64,000 nt of DNA, taken from positions 6,621 through 70,620 of the forward strand of contig CAYNPO010000018.1 in assembly GCA_964399165.1 (NCBI GenBank), read 5' to 3'. This document shows positions 1 through 7,825 of the stretch, in pieces (position 1 is the stretch's first letter; every line of letters starts with the position of its first letter). Source of the stretch: UBA6144 sp964399165 (GTDB taxonomy: Bacteria > Bdellovibrionota > Bacteriovoracia > Bacteriovoracales > Bacteriovoracaceae). The notes beneath the pieces are model-generated. The model was given only the letters and a program-made list of their open reading frames with translations. It was not told the origin of the DNA and did no database searches. The translations under genes and the position numbers were made by a program.

Positions 1-537
1 TTTGGCGACCAGCTTCCCCTCCAGTCTTTTCTTTAGGGGCTTAAGGCGCACCTTGCCCGAAAACGCGTCCTGCCCCTGGAGGCCCCGCAAGAATTCTTTC
101 TCGCTGTCCGACCAACGCAACATCGGATGTCCTGCGGGCAGGGCGCCCAGGCCGACGCCTTCCCCCCTCACGATCTTCATGATCGCTACCCCACTCCCCC
201 CCTGGCCATCCAGTTGGCGGATCAAGATGCCGCCGTGGATGCCCGCGGAGGAGTTTCCGCAAGTGAGGTCCAGGCCGCTGTAGCGCGGGGAGCGCAGCGA
301 CTCGTGGTTGCGGGCGGTGTGGACGTACCACCGTCCGGCCACCAACTGGATAGGATGGCAGTGGTTGGCGGAGTCGCAATGTCCCGGTGAGTTCACGTAA
401 AACTCAAGCGCGGTGATGGCGTGTGAACCGTGCGGTCCCACCAATTTCCAGCCTGACATGATGTCGAGTGCCAGCGCAGACGCCTTCGCGTCCGGCGGGA
501 AGTCGGCCAAGGTGAAGCGAAGCCCGAGGAGCTTCAC
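1..537 (-). CDS. Conserved protein, possible 3-methyladenine DNA glycosylase-like (3' end outside window)
   Basis: An open frame of 179 codons runs off the left edge. The chosen GTG start (537-535) overlaps the TGA of the upstream gene as GTGA, so translation is probably coupled. Visible features are an acidic/aromatic strand (ALEFYVNSPGH), a HCHPIQL segment, GRWYVHTARN, a YSGLDLTCGN block and GGILIRQLDG. This arrangement recalls bacterial and fungal proteins annotated as 3-methyladenine DNA glycosylases, in which an acidic strand is followed by H-P-Q, W-Y-H and GLDLT blocks, but I cannot confirm the family. There is no signal peptide or membrane segment. It is the last visible gene of the tyrS operon. 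The coding call is firm and the functional name is weak. Confidence 0.6.
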   Translation of the reverse strand, partial: MKLLGLRFTLADFPPDAKASALALDIMSGWKLVGPHGSHAITALEFYVNSPGHCDSANHCHPIQLVAGRWYVHTARNHESLRSPRYSGLDLTCGNSSAGIHGGILIRQLDGQGGSGVAIMKIVRGEGVGLGALPAGHPMLRWSDSEKEFLRGLQGQDAFSGKVRLKPLKKRLEGKLVAK

Positions 538-740
538 GAGCGCTGGGAGCGCACCTTGGCCCAAACCATGGTGTCGCACAGCTTGCCGTTGATGCGGATG
601 TTGTCTTTGAGAGTGCCCTCGAGCTTGAAGCCGAGCCGCTGCTCGGCATCAACCACTTTGTATTGGGCCTCGGCCTCGGTCAGCACGTGCTTGTGCAGGC
701 GCAACCGCTCGGTGCGGAGCTCTTCGGGCAGGCGGGGCAT
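534..740 (-). pseudogene. GNAT-family N-acetyltransferase remnant with internal deletion
   Basis: The 68-residue product joins a typical RimJ/RimL N-terminus (PEELRTERLRLHKH, residues 4-17) directly to the C-terminal end of the same family (EQRLGFKLEGTLKDNIRING, about residues 33-52, then KLCDTMVWAK). The middle of the fold, which carries the acetyl-CoA-binding Q/RxxGxG/A loop, is missing. Intact members are about 170-180 residues, so roughly 110 are gone, in frame. The ATG overlaps the tyrS stop (TGATG) and the TGA overlaps the next start (GTGA), so the operon's coupling survived the deletion. It cannot be an active acetyltransferase as read. Confidence 0.7.
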
Positions 741-1960
741 CAGACCCCCTTGAGCTTCACCAGGCGGAGCTTGCCCACCTTCAGGATCTTCTCTTGGCCA
801 TTCTCGAGGGTGTACTGCTCGGTCGCGTGGGCCGCGCCGTCAAACTTCACGGCGTTCTGCTTGATGAGCCGGCGGCCTTCGCCGTTGGAGGCGGTGAACT
901 TGAGTTCCACCATGAGTTCCAGCAGCGAGTGAGTGCCGGCGGGGCGTTCCACCACCTCGATGTCGTCCAACACCTGTTTCTTTGAGAAACGCGCCTCGAA
1001 TTTGTCGCGCTCCTCTTTGCCGGCGGCCTGCCCGTGGTAATAAGCGGTGATTTCCTCGGCCAGGTCCTTCTTGGTGACCATGGGGTGGCGGGAGCCGTCC
1101 GCGAGGCCCGCGAGAATCGCATCGACTTCCTGGGCGGGACGGCGGGACAACAATAGCCAGTACTTCTTCATCAGTTCATCTGAAATGGACATGAGCTTGC
1201 CGAACATGTCGGTGGCGGTGTCGGTCAAGGCGATGTAGTTGTCCATGGACTTGGACATCTTGTGCACGCCGTCCGTGCCCTCGATCAGCGGCATGGTGAG
1301 GATGCATTGGGATTCTTGGCCGTACGCGTTCTGCAGATGGCGCCCCATCATCAGGTTGAAGGTCTGGTCGGTACCGCCCAACTCGAGGTCCGCCTTCAGG
1401 TGGACCGAGTCGTAGCCCTGGAGCACGGGATAGACGAACTCGTGCAGGTAGATGGCCTCCTGGTTGCCGTAGCGTTTGGAGAAATCGTCCCGCTGGAGGA
1501 TGGCGCCCACGGTGGCCTTGGCCATGAGTTGGATGAGGTCAAGGCCGGAGAACTTGCCCAGCCATTCGCGGTTGAACACCACGTGAGTCCTGGACATGTC
1601 GAGCACCTTGCCCACTTGCTCCTTGTAGGTGGCGGCGTTGGCGCGCACGTCGTCCTCGGTGAGGATGGGGCGGGTCTTGTTCTTACCCGTTGGGTCGCCG
1701 ATTTGGGCGGTGTAGTCGCCAATGAGGAAGTAGATCTCGTGGCCGAAGTCCTGTAGCAGCCGCAGCTTCTGCAGCACCACCGTGTGGCCCAGGTGGATGT
1801 CAGGGCGGGAGGGGTCCGCGCCGAACTTGATCTTGAGCGGCTTCTGCTTCTCAAAGCTCTTCTTGAGCTTCTTCAAGAATTCCTCTTCGGGGAGGATTTC
1901 ATGGCAGCCGCGCTTGAGTTCGCGGAGTTGGTCTTCGGGGGAAACGGTGATGATAGACAT
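740..1960 (-). CDS. tyrS: Tyrosyl-tRNA synthetase
   Basis: This class I aminoacyl-tRNA synthetase charges tRNA-Tyr in the cytoplasm. The 406-residue product has the HIGH-type motif as HLGHT near residues 56-60, the Rossmann-fold tyrosine pocket (YDSVHLKADLELGGTDQ), the KMSKS loop (HKMSKSMDN) and a C-terminal S4 RNA-binding domain (LLELMVELKF to KVGKLRLVKL). The TyrZ-like HLGH spelling and the length fit the second bacterial TyrRS subgroup. I chose the ATG at 1960, giving MSIITVSPEDQL; in-frame ATGs lie 9 and 12 bases upstream and none has a strong Shine-Dalgarno. It is the first gene of a coupled operon with the GNAT remnant and the gene at the left edge. Confidence 0.96.
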   Translation of the reverse strand: MSIITVSPEDQLRELKRGCHEILPEEEFLKKLKKSFEKQKPLKIKFGADPSRPDIHLGHTVVLQKLRLLQDFGHEIYFLIGDYTAQIGDPTGKNKTRPILTEDDVRANAATYKEQVGKVLDMSRTHVVFNREWLGKFSGLDLIQLMAKATVGAILQRDDFSKRYGNQEAIYLHEFVYPVLQGYDSVHLKADLELGGTDQTFNLMMGRHLQNAYGQESQCILTMPLIEGTDGVHKMSKSMDNYIALTDTATDMFGKLMSISDELMKKYWLLLSRRPAQEVDAILAGLADGSRHPMVTKKDLAEEITAYYHGQAAGKEERDKFEARFSKKQVLDDIEVVERPAGTHSLLELMVELKFTASNGEGRRLIKQNAVKFDGAAHATEQYTLENGQEKILKVGKLRLVKLKGV

Positions 1961-2188
1961 GGGCCCCATCATACTAAAACCGGCCACTTAGGGCAGGCAT
2001 TTCCAGGCGGTTAACGCTCTTCAATGTAAGAAAATAACAGCACATCGCGGCGCGTGATCCACCTGTAAACACAAAGTGAATACCCATTTCGGCAGGAACA
2101 TCCTTCTATTGGGAAACGGGCAGGGCCGGATAATGGATGCATACCCGGACTGCAAGGACGCAGACGCGTGTCGATCAAGGAGGATCGT

Positions 2189-3499
2189 GTGTTCATCAAA
2201 GCCGCCGTGGCAGCCAGCCTCGCCATAACCAGCGCCCATGCAGCCGACGTCATTGCCCGCTTCGACGCCCCCTTAGAGGGAGTGAAGCTCCAAAAGGTCT
2301 TGGCCTCCGGGTTCGAGGTGAAGGAAGTCCTGGTGAAGGACATGAACATCTACCTCCTGCGTGACCTTTCCAAGAATTCCAGTGCCGCCGCTTCTTTGAA
2401 CAAGGCCGGCTTGATGGAAGGCATCGACAAAGTGATGGCCGACCAGCAACTCACCTTCCGCGGCCGCTCCCCCAGCGACCCCGGCTTCGCCCAGCAGTAC
2501 GGCATGGCCAAGATCGAGGCCCCCGAGGCCTGGACCCGCGGCACCGGTGGGCAGAACGGCGACCGCGAAGATGTGGTCGTGGCCGTGGTTGACGGCGGTG
2601 TGGACGTGAACCACGAGGATCTGCGCGGCAACATGTGGGTCAACGCCGGCGAGACGGCCGGAAATGGCGTTGATGACGACAACAACGGCTACATCGACGA
2701 CGTCTACGGCTGGAACGCCTACAGCAACAACGCCAACATCCCCGCCAACGGGCATGGTACCCACGTAGCCGGCATCGTCGGCGCCGAGGGCGACAACGGC
2801 AAGCACGTAGCCGGCGTGAACTGGGACGTGAAGATCATGGGCGTTGCGGCTTCTTCGGGCCAAACTTCCGTGGTGCTCAAGGGCTATGGCTACGTGCTTG
2901 CCCAGAAAAAGCGCTGGATCGCCAGCAATGGCAAGGAAGGCGCCAACGTGGTAGCCACCAACTCCAGCTTCGGCGTGGATGGTGCCGACTGCACCGAGCG
3001 CGACTACGGTCTGTGGAACGACATCTACGCCGAGATGGGCCGTCACGGCATCCTCTCCGCCGCCGCCACCGCCAACGTGGGCTGGGACGTGGATAAGGAA
3101 GGCGACGTGCCCACCACCTGCGACACTCCTTACCTGATCGGCGTGACCAACACCGACCGCAACGACAAACTCAACCGCGGCGCCGCCTGGGGCATCAAGC
3201 ACGTTGACCTCGGTGCCCCCGGCACCGATGTGTACTCCACCTACCCCGGCAACACCTCCCGCAACCTGACCGGCACCTCCATGTCCACCCCCCACGTGGC
3301 CGGCGCCGTGGCTTTTCTCCACAGCGTGGCCTCCAACCGCTTCACCCAGCTGAGCAAGAGCAACCCGGGGCAAGCCGCCTTGGAGTTGAAGAACATCATG
3401 CTCTCCACCGTGGATAAAATCCCCGACCTGGCCGGCAAAAGCGTCTCCGAGGGCCGCCTCAACCTGAAGAAAGCTGCCGAGGCCATCGCCAACTTCTGA
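2189..3499 (+). CDS. Secreted subtilisin-like serine protease (S8)
   Basis: The product is a 436-residue exported endopeptidase. The GTG at 2189 is preceded by AAGGAGGA (2177-2184) and gives a signal peptide ending SAHA before ADVIARF. An in-frame GTG at 2168 would place this SD inside the gene and is less likely. After a prodomain of about 90 residues comes the S8 catalytic domain, with Asp in VVAVVDGGVD (about residue 135), His in NGHGTHVAG (about 189), the oxyanion Asn region SAAATANVG and Ser in GTSMSTPHVAG (about 364). No C-terminal domain follows. It stands alone with a strong terminator downstream. In a predatory or scavenging bacterium such proteases digest prey or environmental protein, which is inference here. 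Confidence 0.95.
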   Translation: MFIKAAVAASLAITSAHAADVIARFDAPLEGVKLQKVLASGFEVKEVLVKDMNIYLLRDLSKNSSAAASLNKAGLMEGIDKVMADQQLTFRGRSPSDPGFAQQYGMAKIEAPEAWTRGTGGQNGDREDVVVAVVDGGVDVNHEDLRGNMWVNAGETAGNGVDDDNNGYIDDVYGWNAYSNNANIPANGHGTHVAGIVGAEGDNGKHVAGVNWDVKIMGVAASSGQTSVVLKGYGYVLAQKKRWIASNGKEGANVVATNSSFGVDGADCTERDYGLWNDIYAEMGRHGILSAAATANVGWDVDKEGDVPTTCDTPYLIGVTNTDRNDKLNRGAAWGIKHVDLGAPGTDVYSTYPGNTSRNLTGTSMSTPHVAGAVAFLHSVASNRFTQLSKSNPGQAALELKNIMLSTVDKIPDLAGKSVSEGRLNLKKAAEAIANF

Positions 3500-3520
3500 T
3501 CCCTTCCCGGCATAATTCCT

Positions 3521-3552
3521 GAAAGGGGCGCTACGGCGCCCCTTTCTTTTTT
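3521..3552 (+). terminator. Intrinsic terminator of the subtilisin gene
   Basis: A GC-rich stem (GAAAGGGGCG pairing with CGCCCCTTTC) with a short loop is followed by a run of T, 22 bases after the protease stop codon. Confidence 0.9.
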
Positions 3553-3578
3553 AAGGATGGGCAGCGCAGAATCATGCC

Positions 3579-4412
3579 ATGGAATACACACCGGCGGATT
3601 GGGCGCTCATCATACCCAGCGGAGCTGCCATCAGCGCGCTGGGAACCCTCGTTGGAATCGGGGGTGGCGTCTTCATGGTCCCCATCCTGGTCCTAGTCTT
3701 GGGAGTCCCTCTCAAGGCGGCCGTCCCGGCGGTCACGCTTTGCATGTTTCCCTCGGCACTCCTCTCGTCGCTCTTTAACGCCCGCCGCGGCCTGATTGAC
3801 TACCGCGCGGCCGCCGCACTGGAGTTTCCGACGCTATTCGGTGCTGTGGCGGGAGCGGCGCTGACGGCAGTCTTGCCTGTTCGTCCGCTGGAGGCCATCT
3901 TCGCCGTGTTCGTGGGCTGGATGGCATCCCGTTTCATACGTCCCCTGCGCACGGCCGGTCCGAGCTTGGTTGAGCGCTTCAACCATTGCCGTCCAGTTTG
4001 GAGACGGCCCATGGCAAACGGCGGCTCTTACACCATAGGGGTCCCCGCCGTCCTGAGTTTCGGTTTCGTCTCGGGCCTGATGGCAGGATTGTTCGGCGTG
4101 GGTGGCGGGGTGATCAAGACCCCCGTCATGCTCAAGATCTTCCGCATGCCCCCCCGCCATGCGACAGCAACGGCGCTCTTCATGATCGTGTTCACCAGTG
4201 CGACGGGATCAATTTCCCATTGGCGTCTGGGTAACCTCGATTGGCACTTGGCACTCCCCCTTTGCGTGGGGTTCACGGCGGGATCCCTCATAGGCAATAC
4301 CTTTGGCCAGAGACTCAAAAACGAAGCACTCCCGAAACTTCTGGGCTACACGCTGGCGCTGGCCTCGTTGACCATGCTCGCCAGGGTGGCCCTGGGGATG
4401 CTCAGAACGTGA
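3579..4412 (+). CDS. TauE/SafE family membrane transporter (sulfite exporter-like)
   Basis: The 277-residue polytopic membrane protein has two similar halves. Each begins with a glycine-rich helix: GTLVGIGGGVFMVPIL (about residues 22-37) and GLMAGLFGVGGGVIKTPVML (about 166-185). This duplicated signature identifies the TauE/SafE permeases, which move sulfite, sulfoacetate or other organic anions across the inner membrane. Eight or so hydrophobic segments are visible. No sulfur-metabolism gene lies nearby, so the substrate cannot be assigned. The 3' end overlaps the convergent neighbour by 11 bases. Confidence 0.9.
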   Translation: MEYTPADWALIIPSGAAISALGTLVGIGGGVFMVPILVLVLGVPLKAAVPAVTLCMFPSALLSSLFNARRGLIDYRAAAALEFPTLFGAVAGAALTAVLPVRPLEAIFAVFVGWMASRFIRPLRTAGPSLVERFNHCRPVWRRPMANGGSYTIGVPAVLSFGFVSGLMAGLFGVGGGVIKTPVMLKIFRMPPRHATATALFMIVFTSATGSISHWRLGNLDWHLALPLCVGFTAGSLIGNTFGQRLKNEALPKLLGYTLALASLTMLARVALGMLRT

Positions 4413-4953
4413 CCACCACGCCTGCGCCGGCCCCACCATCGGGACGCAGTAAAGGAAGGACGTCCATGGCGACGGGGGGGTCGGCGCGACGGATTTTTCG
4501 CTCGAGTTTCCTCAGGCGCCGGCGGTGCCTCCACGGCGCGCCCCAAACGTCGGCGATTTCCCACACCCTGAACCCCACGTAACCAACCAGGCCCCCGAGG
4601 AGCAGCACTTCGTTGGGTCCCGTGCATTCATTGTCGTCATTGCGCAGGATCTTCCCGGTGCAGTCACCCGACGCCGCCATCATGGCGATGGCCCCTGCCT
4701 CGCCCGCGGTGAAGATCCACCCACGGTCTCGCCAACGCCCCTGGACGGCATGTCCGATGCCCAGGCCCACCGGCCAGGTCCCCAGAATGCCGCCCGCCAG
4801 GTATTCGGTCCGCGTGATCTCGCCGATGGCAAGGGTGCGGCGCTCACGCTCGGTGAGCTCCACACCTTTCTGGCGGGCCTCTTCTTCCAGGGGAGAAAAA
4901 GCGAAAGCCCCGTGAGGGGCCAACGCCAGGATGCAAAGTAGCGCGATGGTCAT
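4402..4953 (-). CDS. Small exported membrane protein of unknown function
   Basis: The 183-residue product starts with a signal peptide (MTIALLCILALAPHGAFA, cut before FSPLEEE). Two hydrophobic glycine-rich stretches follow: GGILGTWPVGLGIGHAVQG, then a segment around AGAIAMMAAS, and later EVLLLGGLVGYVGFRVWE. A GIGH-VQG-G pattern of this kind occurs in small P13/TM2-like envelope proteins of spirochaetes and bdellovibrios, so an envelope role is plausible but unproven. The C-terminal 45 residues are basic, then proline/glycine rich. It lies head-to-tail with the lipoprotein gene on the same strand, upstream of it in coordinate but downstream in transcription. Confidence 0.75.
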   Translation of the reverse strand: MTIALLCILALAPHGAFAFSPLEEEARQKGVELTERERRTLAIGEITRTEYLAGGILGTWPVGLGIGHAVQGRWRDRGWIFTAGEAGAIAMMAASGDCTGKILRNDDNECTGPNEVLLLGGLVGYVGFRVWEIADVWGAPWRHRRRLRKLERKIRRADPPVAMDVLPLLRPDGGAGAGVVVTF

Positions 4954-4962
4954 CGGGACATT

Positions 4963-5745
4963 TTAAGGCACAACCAGCTTCCCGTCTTCAATGTCGTAGC
5001 ATAGGTCCTCGATGATGTTCCCCACCCCGTAAGGCACGGAGTAGGGGCGACGGGCCGTGGCGCCGCTATCGTGGTCGAAGCCCAACTTGTGCAGCCACTC
5101 ATGGATCAGGTTGCGGGCCACCTGGGCGGGGACGTAGTTGCGGAAGTATTTCGTGTTCATCCACACCCGGGTCACGTTGGGATAGGTGTATCCGACCACG
5201 TTGGTCGAGTTGTTGGTGTAAAGTTGTAGGTCGATGTCGATCTCATGGTCCACTTCGGGTTGCAGCCGTTCAGCACCCTTCAACAGTGTCAGGTAAATCT
5301 CCTGGTTGCTCTTCCCTCCGTTCTGCACGAAGGTCTTCTGCCCTTGGTAGGTGTGGTTGAGAATCCGCTCGCGGAATGCCCCGGAGCGCACCACCTGTTT
5401 CACCAGGTCCACCGCCGCCTGCACCTTGTCCTCGTCGGCCTCGGTGAAGTTGGTGAAACTGAGATTGGCGCTGAAGAGGTCGGCCATGGTGGGCACGGCG
5501 GAATTATCGTCGGTGGAGACGGGGGACTCAGTGACGTCGCCGTCACCTCCATCCACGTTACCTTCACCGGGAGTAACGGGCGGAGTGGTTCCCTCGGTGC
5601 ACCCGGCGGTGGAACTCGGCACGCTGCCTTCGCCCTCAATCTGGGCGGCCACCGTGGTGGAGACGCAGTCATCCCCACCCGCGGAGTTGCACGCGGCGAG
5701 AACAAGGGACATGGACGTGATCAAGAGAAGGGAATGGAGTTTCAA
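4963..5745 (-). CDS. Lipoprotein with HExxHxxGxxH zinc-protease motif
   Basis: The TTG at 5745, preceded by GGCAGG, gives a clean lipoprotein signal (MKLHSLLLITSMSLVLAAC, acylated Cys19); an in-frame upstream ATG at 5820 would bury it. Residues 20-95 are a Gly/Asp/Thr/Pro-rich linker with two further cysteines. The C-terminal half carries HEWLHKLGFDH (about residues 215-225), which matches the HExxHxxGxxH metzincin zinc motif with Glu as general base. A conserved-looking IEDLCYDIEDG tail follows. It therefore looks like a membrane-anchored extracytoplasmic metalloprotease of a lineage-specific family. It is probably cotranscribed with the gene ending at 4402, 9 bases away. Confidence 0.8.
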   Translation of the reverse strand: MKLHSLLLITSMSLVLAACNSAGGDDCVSTTVAAQIEGEGSVPSSTAGCTEGTTPPVTPGEGNVDGGDGDVTESPVSTDDNSAVPTMADLFSANLSFTNFTEADEDKVQAAVDLVKQVVRSGAFRERILNHTYQGQKTFVQNGGKSNQEIYLTLLKGAERLQPEVDHEIDIDLQLYTNNSTNVVGYTYPNVTRVWMNTKYFRNYVPAQVARNLIHEWLHKLGFDHDSGATARRPYSVPYGVGNIIEDLCYDIEDGKLVVP

Positions 5746-5853
5746 GCGGCACCTGCCTTGGTTCCAGCGTTGAGGGGCCTCCTCCCATGAGTCCCCAGTT
5801 TGGTCTTCGATGATGCTCATCGGACCCTGTGCCTATTTTTTGTAGTTTTTTGC

Positions 5854-5867
5854 GCATTGCGCAATGC
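5854..5867. promoter_or_regulatory. 14-bp perfect palindrome upstream of the lipoprotein gene
   Basis: GCATTGCGCAATGC is its own reverse complement and sits in an AT-rich stretch about 110 bases upstream of the lipoprotein TTG. A minus-strand hexamer pair (TTGCAT, then TACAAA about 19 bases later) overlaps it, so it may be an operator at a promoter. The assignment is inferred from position and symmetry only. Confidence 0.4.
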
Positions 5868-5916
5868 AATCAATCTTTGCCCTCTTGCAGGGCCATGCGC
5901 TCAGTCTTAGGAGGGG

Positions 5917-5943
5917 AAAAAATTGCCCCCCAGGACGGGGGGC
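5917..5943 (-). terminator. Intrinsic terminator of the CsbD gene
   Basis: On the minus strand a 7-bp stem (GCCCCCC with GGGGGGC, loop of five) is followed by AATTTTTT. It lies just past the csbD-like stop codon. Confidence 0.85.
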
Positions 5944-5950
5944 GGAGGGA

Positions 5951-6235
5951 TCAGTGGCGGGGTTGATCTTCGGTGCGGTCGTTGCTGCGGGAGATTTTGT
6001 CCTTCACACGGTCCAGGGTCGAATCGGCCTTGGCCCCGTAGCGGGCCATGATCTCGTCCAGCTTCCGCGAAGCCTCCTCCTTGGCCATGCCATAACGCTG
6101 CTGGAGCAGGCCCGCGATGGCCACCAGGTTGCCGGAAGCGGAGTCCAGCTCATCACCGGTGATCTTGCCCCACGTGCGCAGGAGCTCACCCTTGATCTCA
6201 GTCCATTTACCCTTGGCTATTTCTTCGTTCATCAT
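5951..6235 (-). CDS. CsbD-family stress protein
   Basis: The 94-residue soluble protein has the CsbD signature KGKWTEIKGELLRTWGKITG at its N-terminus, then a helical region rich in charged residues. CsbD-like proteins are small, abundant and induced by general stress in many bacteria; their biochemical role is unknown. The ATG at 6235 is preceded by AAGGAGGA at good spacing. A second ATG follows immediately, so the true start may be at 6232. The gene is monocistronic, with its own terminator. It is divergent from another small stress-type gene at 6429. Confidence 0.92.
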   Translation of the reverse strand: MMNEEIAKGKWTEIKGELLRTWGKITGDELDSASGNLVAIAGLLQQRYGMAKEEASRKLDEIMARYGAKADSTLDRVKDKISRSNDRTEDQPRH

Positions 6236-6428
6236 GCGTCCTCCTTGCGGGGAAAAAGCCCCAGTCCCGTGATTATGCCGCCGCTCCCGCGGGCTACAAG
6301 ACCGCGCCCTTGGACGAAACCTGCCCCAGGCGCTCGTCCAGGTTTTGCCCAACCCGTTCCTTGGGCCATGCGGGTTAAGTTACGGTCTTGCGGGACCAAC
6401 GTTCCGCGTTCCTTTTTTGGAGGTATGC

Positions 6429-6698
6429 ATGAAGAAGACCGCTTGTTTGTTCGCCTTGGCCGCCTCTTTCACCCTGACGGCAGCTCCTTCCCACGCCGAA
6501 GAAACTTGGGGAGAGAAGGGCGCTTCCAAGGGCCGCGACGCCAAACGCGCCGTTAAGCGCGGGGTGAACCGCGTGGACGAGGCTTTCTGCATGGAGGGCG
6601 ATGTGAAATGCGCGGCCGAGAAAGCCGGCCACCGCATGGAAGAGACCGCTGATACAGTCAAAGACAAAGCCCGCGGCGTGAAAGACAAAGTAGATTGA
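6429..6698 (+). CDS. Small exported helical protein
   Basis: The 89-residue product begins with a signal peptide (MKKTACLFALAASFTLTAAPSHA) and continues with a lysine/arginine-rich amphipathic helix ending in repeated VKDKARGVKDKVD turns, plus two cysteines (CMEGDVKC) that could form a disulfide. The ATG at 6429 follows GGAGGT. The tail resembles the repeat helices of CsbD/late-embryogenesis-type stress proteins, but I assign no family. It is probably periplasmic. Its divergence from csbD suggests a shared stress-responsive control region. Confidence 0.75.
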   Translation: MKKTACLFALAASFTLTAAPSHAEETWGEKGASKGRDAKRAVKRGVNRVDEAFCMEGDVKCAAEKAGHRMEETADTVKDKARGVKDKVD

Positions 6699-6716
6699 GA
6701 AAGCCGCCCCGCGTCC

Positions 6717-7406
6717 TTACGGGGGCGTGGGGCTGAACTTGTAGCCGGACCCGTGGACGGACTCGATGACGTACGCCACGGGGCCGAGCTTCTTGCGCAG
6801 CTTGCTCACGTGGGTGTCCACGGAACGGTGGTACACGTGGATGTCCTCTCCCCAAATGTCGTTGAGGATCTGGTCCCGGGGGATCACCACTCCGGGGCGG
6901 CTGGCGAAGTACATCAACAGCTTGAACTCGAGCGCGGTGAGGTCGATTTTGTGCTGGTCATGGCCCTCGCGCACCAGAACTTCCTGTTTGCTCTTGTGGA
7001 TCTCCACTTCCTTCCAACGCATGACATCTGAAGCTTGCTTGGTGAGGCTCATTTTGCGCAGCTTGGACTCCAGGCGGGCCCTCAGCTCCAATGGGGCAAA
7101 GGGCTTGGTGATGTAATCGTCCGCGCCCGCGGAGAACCCCAGCACTTTCTCGGAAAGGCCAGCGTGGGAAGTCAGGAAGAAAACCGGGAGGTCGGGATGG
7201 GTGGCGAGGATTTGGGAGCACAGTTCGATGCCATTGCCGTCAGGCAACTCGACGTCCAGCAGCACCAGGTTGAAAGTGTCTTTTCCCAGGACCTGGGTGG
7301 CTTCCCCGACCGTGGGGACCCAGGTAAGTTGGACAAGATTTCCAACCGCCTGGTTAACCATTTGAAAAACTTCGCGGCTGTCTTCGACAAGCAAAACTTT
7401 GTTCAT
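6717..7406 (-). CDS. OmpR/PhoB-family response regulator
   Basis: The 229-residue protein has an N-terminal receiver domain (acidic pair E8/D9, phospho-acceptor Asp51 in VLLDVELPDG, Thr in FFLTSHA, Lys in YITKPF) and a C-terminal winged-helix DNA-binding domain (DLTALEFKLLMYF, then the recognition-helix region RSVDTHVSKLRKKLG and ESVHGSGYKF). It is a transcription factor switched by phosphorylation. The start at MNKVLLVEDS fits the family; upstream in-frame codons lack support. The divergent HPt and hybrid-kinase genes 101 bases away are its likely phosphate source, and the intergenic palindrome its likely binding site. Confidence 0.95.
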   Translation of the reverse strand: MNKVLLVEDSREVFQMVNQAVGNLVQLTWVPTVGEATQVLGKDTFNLVLLDVELPDGNGIELCSQILATHPDLPVFFLTSHAGLSEKVLGFSAGADDYITKPFAPLELRARLESKLRKMSLTKQASDVMRWKEVEIHKSKQEVLVREGHDQHKIDLTALEFKLLMYFASRPGVVIPRDQILNDIWGEDIHVYHRSVDTHVSKLRKKLGPVAYVIESVHGSGYKFSPTPP

Positions 7407-7458
7407 GATGGCCTTCGATTGGATTAGGCTGCCACAGTAGTCTAAGGGGCTAACAAAT

Positions 7459-7474
7459 ACCACCTTAAGGTGGT
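7459..7474. promoter_or_regulatory. 16-bp perfect palindrome between divergent regulator and phosphorelay genes
   Basis: ACCACCTTAAGGTGGT is perfectly self-complementary and lies midway between the response-regulator start (7406) and the HPt start (7508). An imperfect GGTGG/CCACC repeat overlaps its right arm. The position suits an autoregulatory operator controlling both divergent units, which is inference. Confidence 0.5.
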
Positions 7475-7507
7475 GCCACCTCACAACTTAGTCAAGACGG
7501 GATTACC

Positions 7508-7816
7508 ATGATGTCTAACTCCGCCCTCCCCGATTCAGAAAAACCCCTTCCCGGTTTGGAGGATTTTTACGACGGGTTCATCCAGGACCGTACGGCGGAA
7601 TGCGCTCAGTTGCGCGATGCCCTTCAGAAAAACGATTTCGAGGCTCTCCGCCAGATGGGACATAAATGGAAGGGGTTCAGCGAACCGTATGGCTTCGGAA
7701 CGCTAGGGCGCCTGGCCGCTCAGCTGGAAGAGGCGGCGAAGGCCACCAACGCCACGCAGTGCCAAAGCCTGCTGGGTCAGTGTGAGGAATATTTGAGGAA
7801 CAAAAGCCATTCCTGA
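7508..7816 (+). CDS. Stand-alone histidine phosphotransfer (HPt) protein
   Basis: The 102-residue all-helical protein has the HPt motif RQMGHKWKGFSEPYGF, with the phospho-accepting His at about residue 52 and the downstream Lys/Gly pair (HxxKG). HPt proteins shuttle phosphate between the receiver of a hybrid kinase and a final response regulator. It is followed after 9 bases by the hybrid kinase, so the two are surely cotranscribed, and it faces the OmpR-type regulator. It lacks any catalytic domain. Confidence 0.88.
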   Translation: MMSNSALPDSEKPLPGLEDFYDGFIQDRTAECAQLRDALQKNDFEALRQMGHKWKGFSEPYGFGTLGRLAAQLEEAAKATNATQCQSLLGQCEEYLRNKSHS

Positions 7817-7825
7817 AAGGTCCGG

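Noticed and set aside
2011..2349. Minus-strand frame upstream of tyrS
   Set aside because: It has no ribosome binding site, overlaps the subtilisin signal peptide region and has no coding-like composition.
2273..3373. 366-codon open frame antisense to the subtilisin gene
   Set aside because: It is Gly/Val/His-rich low-complexity sequence, the usual shadow of a GC-rich gene, and the sense strand encodes a complete S8 protease with catalytic triad.
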